From Oscillospiraceae bacterium (GTDB lineage: Bacteria > Bacillota > Clostridia > Oscillospirales > Ruminococcaceae): a DNA stretch of 64,000 nucleotides. The stretch covers positions 1 through 64,000 of the forward strand of contig SVMR01000004.1 in assembly GCA_015067315.1 (NCBI GenBank), given 5' to 3'. Below the pieces are notes generated by a model, which was not told the DNA's origin, did no database searches, and worked only from the letters and a program-made list of their open reading frames with translations. How positions within the stretch are numbered: the stretch's first letter is position 1; each line of letters starts with the position of its first letter. A program made the position numbers and the translations under genes. Below are positions 51,658 through 60,298 of the stretch, in pieces.

Positions 51658-52488
51658 TTATTCGCTGAGAGGCTGAACAGCAATAGCTTCTGCCATCATT
51701 GCTTCGTAATCTTCAACAGTAAGGGTTGCAAGAAGTGCGTTTACTGCTTCAAGAAGTTCGGTGTTGCCTTTTTTCATGGAAATACCGAGGTTGATTTCTT
51801 CGTCGGAAACTTCAAATTCACCTGCGGTTCCGGTGAAATCAAGAAGAACCATATCGCTGTAAACTGCGACTGCTGCCATTGCGGTGGGCATATCGGTTAC
51901 AACAAGGTCAACTGCGCCGGAATCAAGAGCAACAAGCATTGCGGGTGCGGTTTCCTGTGCGTTGAGGATATTTGCGTCCGGAATCTGCGGGAGGCAGATA
52001 TCATACCAGATGGTTCCGAGCTGGGAAGTGCAGGTTGCGCCTGCAAGATCCGCAACGGAAGCTGCGGAAGCATATTTGGAATCCGCTTTGGTAAGAGTTA
52101 CGATGGAAGCATAGTAATAAGGATCGGAAAAATCAACTACCTCAAGTCTTTCCGCGGTGATGGACTGACCTGCAATTACAAGGTCAACGTCGCCGGAAGC
52201 AACTGCGGGAACAAGTGCGTCCCAATCGAGTTTTACGATTTCGAGTTCTTTGCCCATGGATTCTGCAATAAGTTTTGCCATCATTACGTCATAGCCGTAT
52301 GCATAGCTGTTGGTTCCTGCAATCGGAACAGCGCCGTTGGAATCGTCGGTCTGGGTCCAGTTATAAGGTGCATAAGCACATTCCATTGCAACGCGGAGAA
52401 CGTTGCTGTTTTCTTCGGTCTTGCCGCATGCGGCAAAGCCGAGGCACATTACCATTGCGAGTACGAGTGCGATAATCTTTCTTGTCAT
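51658..52488 (-). CDS. Amino-acid ABC transporter substrate-binding lipoprotein (lysine, by riboswitch)
   Basis: Family-3 solute-binding protein of 276 residues. A lipoprotein signal peptide ends in GFAACGK (Cys21). Ligand-binding motifs include AYAPYNW, YGYDVMMAKLIAESMGK, DLVIAGQSITAERLEVVDFSDPYYY and TDMPTAMAA. The Arg of the alpha-amino-acid site is in ITAERLEVVDFS. Lysine specificity is taken from the riboswitch, not from binding residues. It is the first gene of the operon and its codons are biased (GCT, GAA) as for abundant proteins. Confidence 0.94.
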   Translation of the reverse strand: MTRKIIALVLAMVMCLGFAACGKTEENSNVLRVAMECAYAPYNWTQTDDSNGAVPIAGTNSYAYGYDVMMAKLIAESMGKELEIVKLDWDALVPAVASGDVDLVIAGQSITAERLEVVDFSDPYYYASIVTLTKADSKYASAASVADLAGATCTSQLGTIWYDICLPQIPDANILNAQETAPAMLVALDSGAVDLVVTDMPTAMAAVAVYSDMVLLDFTGTAGEFEVSDEEINLGISMKKGNTELLEAVNALLATLTVEDYEAMMAEAIAVQPLSE

Positions 52489-52541
52489 TGTTTTGTTCCT
52501 TCTTTCCTAAGAATTCATTTTTTTGCGGTTTTTTTAAAAAT

Positions 52542-52580
52542 AAAAAAACCATGAATACTTTCGGATGAAGATTCATGGTA
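52542..52580 (-). terminator. Lysine-riboswitch terminator
   Basis: CCATGAAT (52549-52556) pairs with ATTCATGG (52571-52578). On the minus strand it is followed by seven T. A second hairpin (GCAGGCGA/TCGCCTGC, near 52604-52622) lies between it and the aptamer. Confidence 0.85.
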
Positions 52581-52629
52581 CTTACATTCTTACAAAAATG
52601 CTTCGCAGGCGATTTTCGCCTGCTTAAAA

Positions 52630-52805
52630 CCAATGATAGCTCTCCACCGAAGTGACAGTCCATGGGATATTGTCCCATGCCCCAGCAAACGGAAAACAAG
52701 GCTTTTCTCCGAAAGCTTCGGCGAAAGTTCCTTTCCTGCAAAACCGGGAGCCTTCCCTTTAAAAAATGCTTTGCATTACTTTTAACTTCCGCGCCTCTAC
52801 CATTG
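52630..52805 (-). promoter_or_regulatory. Lysine riboswitch (L box)
   Basis: Minus-strand sequence shows the conserved L-box blocks: P1 strand CAATGGTAG with GAGGCGCG, AGTAATG, GCCGAAG, GCTGGGGCATG, TGGACTGTC, and the 3' block CTTCGGTGGAGAGCTATC closing P1 with CATTG. It precedes the amino-acid ABC transporter and should stop its transcription when lysine is plentiful. Confidence 0.93.
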
Positions 52806-52871
52806 TTTTTGGCAAAGCCAGAAACAATATGTATTTTGTTTTCAATAGTCCGTTTTTGAACTATGTAAGAC

Positions 52872-52900
52872 AGTATAGCAAAGTAAAGTGTTAAAGTCAA
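52872..52900 (-). promoter_or_regulatory. Promoter of the lysine transporter operon
   Basis: On the minus strand TTGACT (52900-52895) and TATACT (52877-52872) with a 17-base spacer, about 65 bases before the aptamer. Confidence 0.88.
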
Positions 52901-53012
52901 CACCTTTTTTAAAAATTTTTGCCGGGAATCTTCTTATCAATAAGTTTAATTGAAAAATTGCTTTTATTATGTTATTATAAAATGTAGTCTTGAATAAATT
53001 GGAGGTTTTTTA

Positions 53013-54209
53013 ATGAAAAGACCCGAACTTCTTGCTCCCGCGGGAGATATGGAATGTCTTGAAACGGCGGTGCATTTCGGCGCCGACGCGGTTTATATCG
53101 GCGGACCCCTTCTCCAGCTTCGGGCAGACAACGTCGGTTTCGACCGTGAAGGAATTGCCGAAGCGGTAAAATATGCCCATGAACACGGAGTTAAACTTTA
53201 CGTCACGGTGAACTGCTTCGCAAAAAACGAAGAAATCGACGCCGCGGAGGATTACGCAAAATATCTTCACAGCGTCGGGGTTGACGCGGTAATCGTTTCC
53301 GATATCGGTCTTATTGCAAAAATCCATGAATCCGCGCCGGAACTTGAAATCCACGTTTCCACCCAGGCAAACTGCCTCAACTTCAACGCCGCAAAGGTTT
53401 ATTGGAACATGGGCGCAAAGCGTGTTGTCCTCGGAAGAGAGATGACTCTTGATGAAATAATCGAATTCCGAAAAAGAATCCCCGAGGAAATGGAAATTGA
53501 AGCATTCGTCCACGGCGCCATGTGCATGTCCTATTCCGGAAGATGCATGATCTCCTCCTATCTTGTGAACCGAAGCGGAAACCGCGGCGGCTGCGCCCAG
53601 CCCTGCCGCTGGAACTACCATCTTGTGGAGATGAAACGCCCCAACGAATTTTTCCAGGTTGTTGAGGACGAAAAAGGCACCGCCATCCTCAGTTCCCATG
53701 ATATGTGCGCTGTCGGTTTCCTCGATAAGCTGGAAGAAGCGGGAATCTGCTCCTATAAAATCGAAGGCAGAATGAAAACTCCTTTCTACGTCGCAACAGC
53801 GGTCAACGCATACCGCCACGCAATCGACGGCGACGTTCCGATGGAAGTTATCGAACGCGAACTCGACAGCATCAGCCACCGCCCCTATTCCAGCGCGTTT
53901 TATTTCGGCGAAATGAAGATGAGCCACGGAAATTCCGGCGCGTATATCCAGAAATGCACCTTCGTCGGAAAAGTTCTTGATTATTCCGACGGTTTTGTAA
54001 CCATTCAGCAGCGCAACAATTTTAAACCCGGGGACGAACTTGAGGTTGTTTCGCCCATAAGCATCGGCGAAAAATTCGAAGTCACCAAAATTTTTGACGA
54101 GGAAGGAAACGAAAGAGAGGACGCAAGACTTATCCAGCAGATTCTTCGCCTTCCCTGCCCGGTCAAACTCCAAAAAGGCGACCTCCTCCGGAAGAGAATT
54201 GAAGAATGA
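53013..54209 (+). CDS. U32-family peptidase / tRNA hydroxylation-type protein
   Basis: A 398-residue protein with an N-terminal TIM-barrel (RPELLAPAGDMECLETAVHFGADAVYIGG, EIHVSTQANCLNFNAAKVYWNMGAKRVVLGREM) and the U32 signature (EAFVHGAMCMSYSGRCMISSYL, NRGGCAQPCRW), plus a small beta-barrel at the C-terminus (about 315-398). Four cysteines in CMSYSGRC and GGCAQPC are those proposed to hold an iron-sulfur cluster in the TrhP/RlhA relatives, which act in tRNA or rRNA hydroxylation with prephenate. The family is also called collagenase-like peptidase. The length and domain set fit the TrhP (YrrO/YegQ) type. TTGGAGG precedes the ATG. Confidence 0.92.
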   Translation: MKRPELLAPAGDMECLETAVHFGADAVYIGGPLLQLRADNVGFDREGIAEAVKYAHEHGVKLYVTVNCFAKNEEIDAAEDYAKYLHSVGVDAVIVSDIGLIAKIHESAPELEIHVSTQANCLNFNAAKVYWNMGAKRVVLGREMTLDEIIEFRKRIPEEMEIEAFVHGAMCMSYSGRCMISSYLVNRSGNRGGCAQPCRWNYHLVEMKRPNEFFQVVEDEKGTAILSSHDMCAVGFLDKLEEAGICSYKIEGRMKTPFYVATAVNAYRHAIDGDVPMEVIERELDSISHRPYSSAFYFGEMKMSHGNSGAYIQKCTFVGKVLDYSDGFVTIQQRNNFKPGDELEVVSPISIGEKFEVTKIFDEEGNEREDARLIQQILRLPCPVKLQKGDLLRKRIEE

Positions 54210-54213
54210 AATT

Positions 54214-54250
54214 TTGAGCACGGCGAATTTTCGCCGTGCTCGTTTTTTTG
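54214..54250 (+). terminator. Terminator of the U32 gene
   Basis: GAGCACGGCGAA (54216-54227) and TTCGCCGTGCTC (54230-54241) then GTTTTTTT. The same stem occurs at 55719-55744. Confidence 0.9.
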
Positions 54251-54476
54251 CAGCCCTTCGCGGTAAAAAAGACCGGGGGATTCTGTTCAGCCTCCCCTAT
54301 CAGGGGAGGTAAATCCGCCCATTTTGAATTGGACGGGGTTTGTCCATCATCCGACATTTCGTGACACCTTCCCCCGAGGGAAGGCTACCCTCCGGGTTCT
54401 TGTGAATCCCTCTTTCGTCACCTTCGGTGACACCTTCCCCTCTGGGAAGGTAAATCCTCCCGGAGCCTTTTGTTCG
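54250..54476. repeat. Mosaic intergenic repeat, locus 14
   Basis: GACCGGGGGATTCTGTTCAG, CTATCAGGGGAGG, AATTGGACGGGGTTTG, CACCTTCCCCCGAGGGAAGG and a CCTTCGGTGACACCTTCCCC module. Confidence 0.82.
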
Positions 54477-54496
54477 GAAAAATTTTAAAAAAGATA

Positions 54497-54545
54497 TTGA
54501 CAACGTAACATTGTTACGCTATAATGTAACCGTAACATTGTTACG
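54497..54545 (+). promoter_or_regulatory. Promoter with two identical palindromic operators (DUF4004-bactofilin operon)
   Basis: TTGACA (54497-54502) and TATAAT (54520-54525) are 17 bases apart. The perfect 15-base palindrome CGTAACATTGTTACG occurs exactly twice: inside the spacer (54504-54518) and after the -10 box (54531-54545), 27 bases centre to centre. A protein bound there would block RNA polymerase. Confidence 0.92.
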
Positions 54546-54582
54546 CACATGTGCAAATTTTTAAAAAAGGAGGTTTTTAAAG

Positions 54583-54966
54583 ATGAATTCGGGTGACGAA
54601 AATCTTGTTTCAAAAAAGAATCTTCTTGAAAAATATTCAATTTCCTATGGCGCGCTCTATCGCTGGAAGCGAAAAGGACTTATTCCGGAGGAATGGTTCA
54701 TCAAAAAATCCACCCCCACCGGGCAGGAAACTTTTTTCCCGAAGGACCTTATTTTTGAAAGGGTCGAGATGATTCTTGAAAAAAAAGAGGACGTTCTTCT
54801 TGATGAACTGGCGGAAAAAATTTCCGGCGAGGAAGAAAGCGACGCAAGAATTATTATAGATACCGTTTTCGGTGAAAAAACTTTCCGTATAAAGGACATA
54901 AAAAGCATAAAGCGCGTTCTTGAAAACGGCGAAACGGCGGATTTAAGCGAAATCCTTAAATTTTGA
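54583..54966 (+). CDS. YhbD-like (DUF4004) MerR-related regulator
   Basis: A 127-residue protein with a MerR-like helix-turn-helix at the N-terminus ([30 protein letters not shown]), a linker with [12 protein letters not shown], and an acidic helical C-terminus. It matches DUF4004, encoded in Bacillus subtilis as yhbD before two bactofilin genes. Here a bactofilin gene follows 15 bases later. The two palindromes in the promoter are probably its binding sites, making it an autoregulator. Confidence 0.85.
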   Translation: MNSGDENLVSKKNLLEKYSISYGALYRWKRKGLIPEEWFIKKSTPTGQETFFPKDLIFERVEMILEKKEDVLLDELAEKISGEEESDARIIIDTVFGEKTFRIKDIKSIKRVLENGETADLSEILKF

Positions 54967-54981
54967 AAGGAGATTTTTATT

Positions 54982-55695
54982 ATGGATATGAAAATTGCGG
55001 GCGCCGGCGTTATCGGCGGCGGAGAATATGACAAAGTTTCAATAAGCGGAAGCGTAAAGGCGGAAGGATTTATCCGCTGTAAGGAACTGCATTGTTCCGG
55101 CGCTTTTTCGGGCAATGCGGAAATCGAATGTGAAAATGAAATAAAAATCTCCGGAGCTTTTTCAAACAGCGGAAAAATCGCCGCAAAGGAGTTCCGCGCT
55201 TCCGGAAGCGCAAAAACCGGCGCAGTTTCCGCGGAGATTATCAAAGTTTCCGGCGCATTTAAAGCTCATGGAAATCTTAAAGCGACCGAAATCAGCGTCG
55301 GCGGCGGTCTTATAACCGAAGGCGACATTGAAGCGGAAAAAGCCGAAATAACCGGCGGAATCAACTGCGGCGGACTTATCAACGCGGAAGAACTTCGGGT
55401 TGAACTTTCAAATTCCTCCGGTTCAAAAGCCGAAAACATTGGCGGAAGCAGAATTGTTATTGAAAATTACAGGGAAAAAGGAATCATCGAGCGAATTTTC
55501 GGAAGAAAAACCTGCGGCTTCGTTGTTTCGGAATCCATTGAAGGCGACGAAATTATTATTGAGCACACCAAAGCTAAAACCGTAACCGGAAAATACGTTA
55601 TGATCGGCGAAGGATGTGAAATAGGACTTCTTCAGTATTCCGAAAGCGTTGAAATCTCCCCAAAAGCAAAAATCGGAAGATGCGAGAAAATCTGA
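54982..55695 (+). CDS. Bactofilin-like polymer-forming protein (YhbE/YhbF type)
   Basis: A 237-residue protein made of short beta-strand repeats typical of bactofilin beta-helices: VSISGSVKAEGFIRCKELHCSGAFSGNAEIECENEIKISGAF and similar blocks with repeated SGAF, about 18-20 residues apart. Residues 55-140 extend the beta-helix, while 165-237 break the pattern (YREKGIIERIFGRKTCGFVV). Bactofilins self-assemble into filaments without nucleotide and shape the envelope or spore surface. No signal peptide is present. It forms an operon with the regulator before it and ends at a strong terminator. Confidence 0.85.
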   Translation: MDMKIAGAGVIGGGEYDKVSISGSVKAEGFIRCKELHCSGAFSGNAEIECENEIKISGAFSNSGKIAAKEFRASGSAKTGAVSAEIIKVSGAFKAHGNLKATEISVGGGLITEGDIEAEKAEITGGINCGGLINAEELRVELSNSSGSKAENIGGSRIVIENYREKGIIERIFGRKTCGFVVSESIEGDEIIIEHTKAKTVTGKYVMIGEGCEIGLLQYSESVEISPKAKIGRCEKI

Positions 55696-55716
55696 TGAGC
55701 ACGGATCGACATGAAA

Positions 55717-55752
55717 ATGAGCACGGCGAATTTTCGCCGTGCTCATTTTTTT
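55717..55752 (+). terminator. Terminator of the DUF4004-bactofilin operon
   Basis: Same 12-bp stem as at 54216-54241 (GAGCACGGCGAA with its complement), followed by ATTTTTTT. Confidence 0.9.
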
Positions 55753-56112
55753 GCAAAAAGGCCCCCTTGCCTAAATGGGGCTGTCACGCCTTTAAGAACA
55801 GGCGCGTGACTGGGGGATTCTTTTATAATTTACCGGTATTTTAATGAGGAATCCCTCCGTCATTTCCTGCGGAAATGCCACCTCCCTTTAACAAGGGAGG
55901 CTATTGCCCTCCGGGAATCCTTTTAAAAGAGAACGGATTCTTCGCTTCGCTCAGAATGACATTGGTATGTCATTGCGAGCCTTCGCAGAAGGCGTGGCAA
56001 TCCGTTTCTCTTTTCGGAACGGTCAAGACCGTTCCCTACTGTAACTCGGCGGGTTTTATTGAAATATCGTAGGGGCGGATATTATCCGCCCGTTTTTTCT
56101 GTCCTCCGGGTT
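55753..56112. repeat. Mosaic intergenic repeat, locus 15
   Basis: GTCACGCC...GGCGCGTGAC module, GGGGGATTC...GGAATCCCTCC module, CTGCGGAAATGCC, TTTAACAAGGGAGG, the CATTCTGAG/CATTGCGAGC...GTGGCAATCCG module and an ACGGTCAAGACCGT hairpin. It lies between converging operons. Confidence 0.87.
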
Positions 56113-56113
56113 A

Positions 56114-56168
56114 TTAAAAACCCGAAAGGCCCCCGCTCTTCCTGGAACGGGGGTCTTTCGGGTTTGGT
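56114..56168 (-). terminator. Terminator of the opp operon
   Basis: A long stem AAACCCGAAAG-CCCCCG with CGGGGG-CTTTCGGGTTT. It lies between the repeat and oppF and can work on both strands. Confidence 0.82.
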
Positions 56169-56179
56169 TTATGGTGAAA

Positions 56180-57124
56180 TTAACGGTAATTTTTCTCTGC
56201 CTTGGTCCATTTTTCAAATTCTTCTTCGGTTGCAAGAACTTTATGGGTACCTTCAATGGTGCGAAGCTCGCCCGCCATATAATCGATTCCGCTTGTGAAA
56301 TAATCGTAATGCATGGCGGTGCGGACTCTTTCAACTGCGGGGTTCGGATGGGGAATTGCGGAAATAAGGCTTCTTGTATAAGGATGGACAGGATTTGCAA
56401 AAATTTCTTCCGTCGTTCCGGTTTCAACAAGGTGACCGAGATGAAGAACGCCGATTCTGTCGGAGATATATTTTACCATCGAAAGGTCGTGGGCAATGAA
56501 AAGATATGCGGCGCCGGTTTCCTGCTGGATATCCCTCATAAGGTTGACAACCTGCGCCTGAATGGAAACGTCAAGGGCGGAAATACATTCGTCGGCAATA
56601 ATAAGCTTCGGGTTCATAATAAGAGCCCTCGCGATACCGACCCTCTGGCGCTGACCGCCGGAGAACTGGTGGGGATAACGTTCCGCGTGTTCCGGCGCAA
56701 GACCGACCTTCGCAAGGATTCTTGCGATTTTTGCGTCGCGGTCGGCTTTGTCAGTGTAAAGATGGTGGATATCAAGACCCTGTCCGATGATATCCGCAAC
56801 CTTCTGTCTGGGGTTGAGGCATGCCATAGGGTCCTGGAAAATCATCTGCATTTCGGTGCGGAGTTTTTTCTCGTCCGCCGCGGACATTTTTCCGGTGATA
56901 TCAATTCCGTCGAAGGTGATTTTTCCCGCTGTGGGGTCATAAAGACGGATTATGGAACGTCCGATAGTGGTTTTTCCTGAACCGGATTCGCCCACAAGTC
57001 CGTAAGTTTCGCCGGGATAAATTTCGAAGGAAACGTCATCAACGGCTTTTACGGTGAATTTTTTGCTGATCGGGAAATACTGTTTAAGATTTTCTACTTT
57101 AAGAAGCGGAACTCTTTCTTCCAT
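56180..57124 (-). CDS. oppF: Oligopeptide ABC transporter ATPase OppF
   Basis: ATPase of 314 residues: Walker A GESGSGKTT, signature FSGGQRQR, Walker B LIIADECISALD with catalytic Glu, switch His in FIAHDLSMV, and the C-terminal dipeptide/oligopeptide extension (HPYTRSLISAIPHPNP). It should pair with OppD to power peptide import. oppD ends one base upstream. Last gene of a complete oppABCDF operon. Confidence 0.95.
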   Translation of the reverse strand: MEERVPLLKVENLKQYFPISKKFTVKAVDDVSFEIYPGETYGLVGESGSGKTTIGRSIIRLYDPTAGKITFDGIDITGKMSAADEKKLRTEMQMIFQDPMACLNPRQKVADIIGQGLDIHHLYTDKADRDAKIARILAKVGLAPEHAERYPHQFSGGQRQRVGIARALIMNPKLIIADECISALDVSIQAQVVNLMRDIQQETGAAYLFIAHDLSMVKYISDRIGVLHLGHLVETGTTEEIFANPVHPYTRSLISAIPHPNPAVERVRTAMHYDYFTSGIDYMAGELRTIEGTHKVLATEEEFEKWTKAEKNYR

Positions 57125-58201
57125 TTATTTCGCCTCCTTCAGCATACGGTCGATTCTTGCCCGAAGTTCCTTCGGCATTTCGACTTTCGGCGCGTTTTCG
57201 TCCAAAAGCCAGGTTGCGGCGCAATGGGTCTTGGAAACCCAGAACATCGGAGGTTCGGCAATTTCGTCGATTTTAAGCGCAAATTCGTTTCGGGGTGCAA
57301 AAGCGTCGCCTTTGATGCTGTGGAGCAGGTTGGGCGGGCTTCCGGGGATTGTATAAAGTCTTTCGTCATGGGTTTCAAGATCCGGCAGTGCGGAAAGAAG
57401 TCCCCAGGTATAGGGGTGTTTCGGGTCGTAATAGACCTCGTCAACGGTTCCCTTTTCAACAATTTTTCCGGCATACATGATATTTACAAAATCCGCGACC
57501 TTTGCAACAACGCCCAGGTCATGGGTGATATAAATTACGGAAATACCGAGTTTTTTCTGAACTTCCTTGATAAGTTCAAGAATCTTTGCCTGGATTGTAA
57601 CGTCAAGAGCGGTTGTGGGTTCGTCGCAGATAAGGAGATCCGGATTGCAGGAAAGAGCTATTGCTATAACAACCCTTTGGCGCATACCGCCGGAAAGCTG
57701 GTGAGGATAGTTCTTCATACGTTTTTCCGGGTCGGTGATTCCTACCATGTCAAGAAGTTCAACCGCGCGTTTCCATGCTTCTTTTTTCGGGGTCTTGAAA
57801 TGCCAGATCATGCCTTCCATAATCTGGTCACCGATAGTCATGGTGGGGTTAAGGGAGGTCATGGGGTCCTGGAAAACCATTGCGATGCGCTTGCCGTTTA
57901 TGGTCTGGCGCATCTGTTTTTTTGTGAGCTTGAGAAGGTCGATTGTTTCCTCCTCGCCCTTATCGTTTTTAAAAGTGAAAAGCGCTTTTCCCGCTTCAAC
58001 TTTTCCGTTGGTATCAAGAATACCGATTGCGGTTTTAACGGTTACGGATTTTCCCGAACCGGATTCGCCTACTATTGCAACGGTTTCGCCGCGTCTTACC
58101 GCAAAATCAACGTTGCGGAGAGCATGAACTTTTCCGGCGGTTGTTGCGAAGGAAACGGACAGACCTTCAACTTTAAGGATAAAATCGCCTTTTTCTTCCA
58201 T
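57125..58201 (-). CDS. oppD: Oligopeptide ABC transporter ATPase OppD
   Basis: ATPase of 358 residues: Walker [10 protein letters not shown], signature LSGGMRQR, Walker [13 protein letters not shown], switch His in [10 protein letters not shown]. The C-terminal part has the Cys-containing oligopeptide extension ([41 protein letters not shown]), although only one of the cysteines often seen as an iron-sulfur ligand is present. Abuts oppF and lies 15 bases after oppC. Confidence 0.95.
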   Translation of the reverse strand: MEEKGDFILKVEGLSVSFATTAGKVHALRNVDFAVRRGETVAIVGESGSGKSVTVKTAIGILDTNGKVEAGKALFTFKNDKGEEETIDLLKLTKKQMRQTINGKRIAMVFQDPMTSLNPTMTIGDQIMEGMIWHFKTPKKEAWKRAVELLDMVGITDPEKRMKNYPHQLSGGMRQRVVIAIALSCNPDLLICDEPTTALDVTIQAKILELIKEVQKKLGISVIYITHDLGVVAKVADFVNIMYAGKIVEKGTVDEVYYDPKHPYTWGLLSALPDLETHDERLYTIPGSPPNLLHSIKGDAFAPRNEFALKIDEIAEPPMFWVSKTHCAATWLLDENAPKVEMPKELRARIDRMLKEAK

Positions 58202-58216
58202 AAATCTGTCCCTCCT

Positions 58217-59263
58217 TTACATATCTTTCTGCTTCGGGTCAAGGGCATCGCGAAGACCGTCCGCAAGAAGGTTGAAGCTGAGCATAAGAAGCGCAAGAAC
58301 TATAAGCGGGGATACTATCATATAAGGATGGGTCGAAAAGTTCTTGTATGCGTCGGAAATAAGAGTTCCGAGAGATGCCATCGGAGCAGGAATACCAAGA
58401 CCTACGAAAGCAAGGAACGCTTCGGTAAAAATTGCGTGGGGAATGGAGAACATGGTCTGGGTGATGATCTGACCGATGATGTTGGGCATAATTTCCTTAA
58501 AGATAATTCTCATCGGGGAAGCGCCGAGAGTTTTTGAAGCAAGAACAAATTCCTGCTCCTTGAGTTTGAGCATCTGAGCACGGGCAATTCGGCTCATGGG
58601 GATCCAGCCGGTTATCATAAGGGCAACGATAATTGCGCCAAGACCCGGGCTTAGAACAAGGATCATAAGGGTTACAATTACAAGGTTCGGAATACTGTTG
58701 AGGATTTCCGCGCAGCGCTGCATAATCGCGTCGAGTCTTCCGCCGAAATAACCGGAAATAAGTCCGTAGGAAAGACCGAAGATAACGTCGATTACAACCG
58801 CAACAACCGCGATATAAAGGCTTATTCTCGTTCCTTCCCATACACGGGTGAAAATATCGCGTCCGAGAGTATCGGAACCGAACCAGTAATAAACGTCATC
58901 AAAACCGTTTTTTTCATAAAGGTTCTGTTCAATTTCTTTTCCGCCGAGGAAAATGCTTTCGGTACCGTCAAAAATCCCGAGATTTTCAAGTCCGGGAATT
59001 CGGGGAGCAAGGTTCTGCTGTTCAATAATCTGGCTCTCATAGGTATAGGGAGTCATTGCGGGACCCGCAATCGCGAAGAAAATTATAATCGCAATCATGA
59101 TAAGACCGAAAATTGCGCCTTTGTTGCGAAGGAAGCGGACAAGAGCATCCTTCCAGTAGTTCTGGGAGGCAAAGTTGCGGTCAACATGGGCGTTTATGTC
59201 GTTATGGGTAAGTTCAAATGCGTCTGCCGGAAGCGCAGAATAATCAAAATTTTCAGCTTTCAT
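58217..59263 (-). CDS. oppC: Oligopeptide ABC transporter permease OppC
   Basis: Membrane subunit of 348 residues. A cytoplasmic N-terminus (ENYWKDALVRFLRNKGAIFG-type), one helix, a long extracellular loop (about 75-140, with YYWFGSDTLGRDIFTR), then five helices and the EAA loop (KTLGASPMRIIFKEIMPNIIG). ATG 59263 is chosen because GGAGG stands six bases before it; the frame is open to 59326. It overlaps oppB by 11 bases. Confidence 0.94.
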   Translation of the reverse strand: MKAENFDYSALPADAFELTHNDINAHVDRNFASQNYWKDALVRFLRNKGAIFGLIMIAIIIFFAIAGPAMTPYTYESQIIEQQNLAPRIPGLENLGIFDGTESIFLGGKEIEQNLYEKNGFDDVYYWFGSDTLGRDIFTRVWEGTRISLYIAVVAVVIDVIFGLSYGLISGYFGGRLDAIMQRCAEILNSIPNLVIVTLMILVLSPGLGAIIVALMITGWIPMSRIARAQMLKLKEQEFVLASKTLGASPMRIIFKEIMPNIIGQIITQTMFSIPHAIFTEAFLAFVGLGIPAPMASLGTLISDAYKNFSTHPYMIVSPLIVLALLMLSFNLLADGLRDALDPKQKDM

Positions 59264-60197
59264 GATTATCCTCCTTCGAAAGACGAATTCTCGGGTCGAT
59301 GATACCGTAAAGAATATCGACCACAAGCATTATGCCGATATACATAAGGCTGTAAATAAAAGAAAGAGCGATTGTTACGTTATAGTCGTTCTGCTGAATC
59401 GAACGTACCATAAGTTCGCCGATTCCGGGAATGGAGAAAATCTTCTCGATAACAAGGGAACCGGTCATGGTATTAACAATCAGCGGACCGAGAACGGTGA
59501 TAATCGGAATAAGCGCGTTGCGGAGCGCATGGCGGATTATAAGCTTCGGACCGCTTATGCCTTTGCTTTCCGCAAGAAGCATATAGTCGCTTCGGAGAAC
59601 TTCGAGCATTTCCGTTCTTGTAAATCTTGCGATGTTCGCCATTGAGAACATTGAAAGAGCAACGGTCGGAAGAATCGAAGAAACGAAAGGATTTGCGGAT
59701 TCATAAAGAATCGGGAACCAGCCGAGGCGGGAACCGAAGGTATATGAAAGGGCAAGGGCGAAAACATAGGACGGAAGCGAAACGCCGAGAACCGATATTA
59801 CGGTTGCAATGGTGTCAAAAATCGTGTTGTGTTTAAGCGCCGCAACAAGACCCAGCAAAAGACCGATTGATGCGCCGAGGAAAACGGCCTGTCCGCCAAG
59901 GCGGATTGACGTCGGGACCCTGTTTTCAAGAAGCTGGGTTATGGGCACGTTCGTCGCGATATTATAGGAAACGCCGAAGTCGCCTTTTGCAATATTGAAA
60001 AGATATCTGAAATAGCGGACAACCATCGGGTCGTTAAGTCCGTATTTTTCGTTGAGAACGTCGATCTGTTCCTGGGAAAGTTTATCGTCGTTGAAAGGCG
60101 AACCGGGCATTTTATCAAGCATCAGGAACAGGAGCATGAGAAGTACAAGAATCGCAACAATTGAGTATAAAACTCGCTTGAATATGTATTTCTTCAC
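59253..60197 (-). CDS. oppB: Oligopeptide ABC transporter permease OppB
   Basis: Membrane subunit of 314 residues with six helices: FKRVLYSIVAILVLLMLLFLMLDKMPGSPF, GDFGVSYN, YVFALALSYTFGSRLGWFP, and the EAA loop (LLAESKGISGPKLIIRHALRNALIP). It partners OppC to form the channel. A stem-loop without a strong T run separates it from oppA. Confidence 0.95.
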   Translation of the reverse strand: MKKYIFKRVLYSIVAILVLLMLLFLMLDKMPGSPFNDDKLSQEQIDVLNEKYGLNDPMVVRYFRYLFNIAKGDFGVSYNIATNVPITQLLENRVPTSIRLGGQAVFLGASIGLLLGLVAALKHNTIFDTIATVISVLGVSLPSYVFALALSYTFGSRLGWFPILYESANPFVSSILPTVALSMFSMANIARFTRTEMLEVLRSDYMLLAESKGISGPKLIIRHALRNALIPIITVLGPLIVNTMTGSLVIEKIFSIPGIGELMVRSIQQNDYNVTIALSFIYSLMYIGIMLVVDILYGIIDPRIRLSKEDNHES

Positions 60198-60227
60198 TGA
60201 GGTTTATCCCTCCTTATATAAAAGCAT

Positions 60228-60257
60228 ACAGTGACCCGTTATAAGACGGGCCACTGT
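60228..60257 (-). terminator. Stem-loop between oppA and oppB
   Basis: ACAGTG-A-CCCGT with ACGGG-C-CACTGT around TATAAG. No T run follows on the minus strand, so it may stabilise oppA mRNA or attenuate the downstream genes rather than stop transcription. Confidence 0.7.
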
Positions 60258-60298
60258 AAGGCCTTGAATTATCAAATAATTGATTTTGCTTTAAGATA

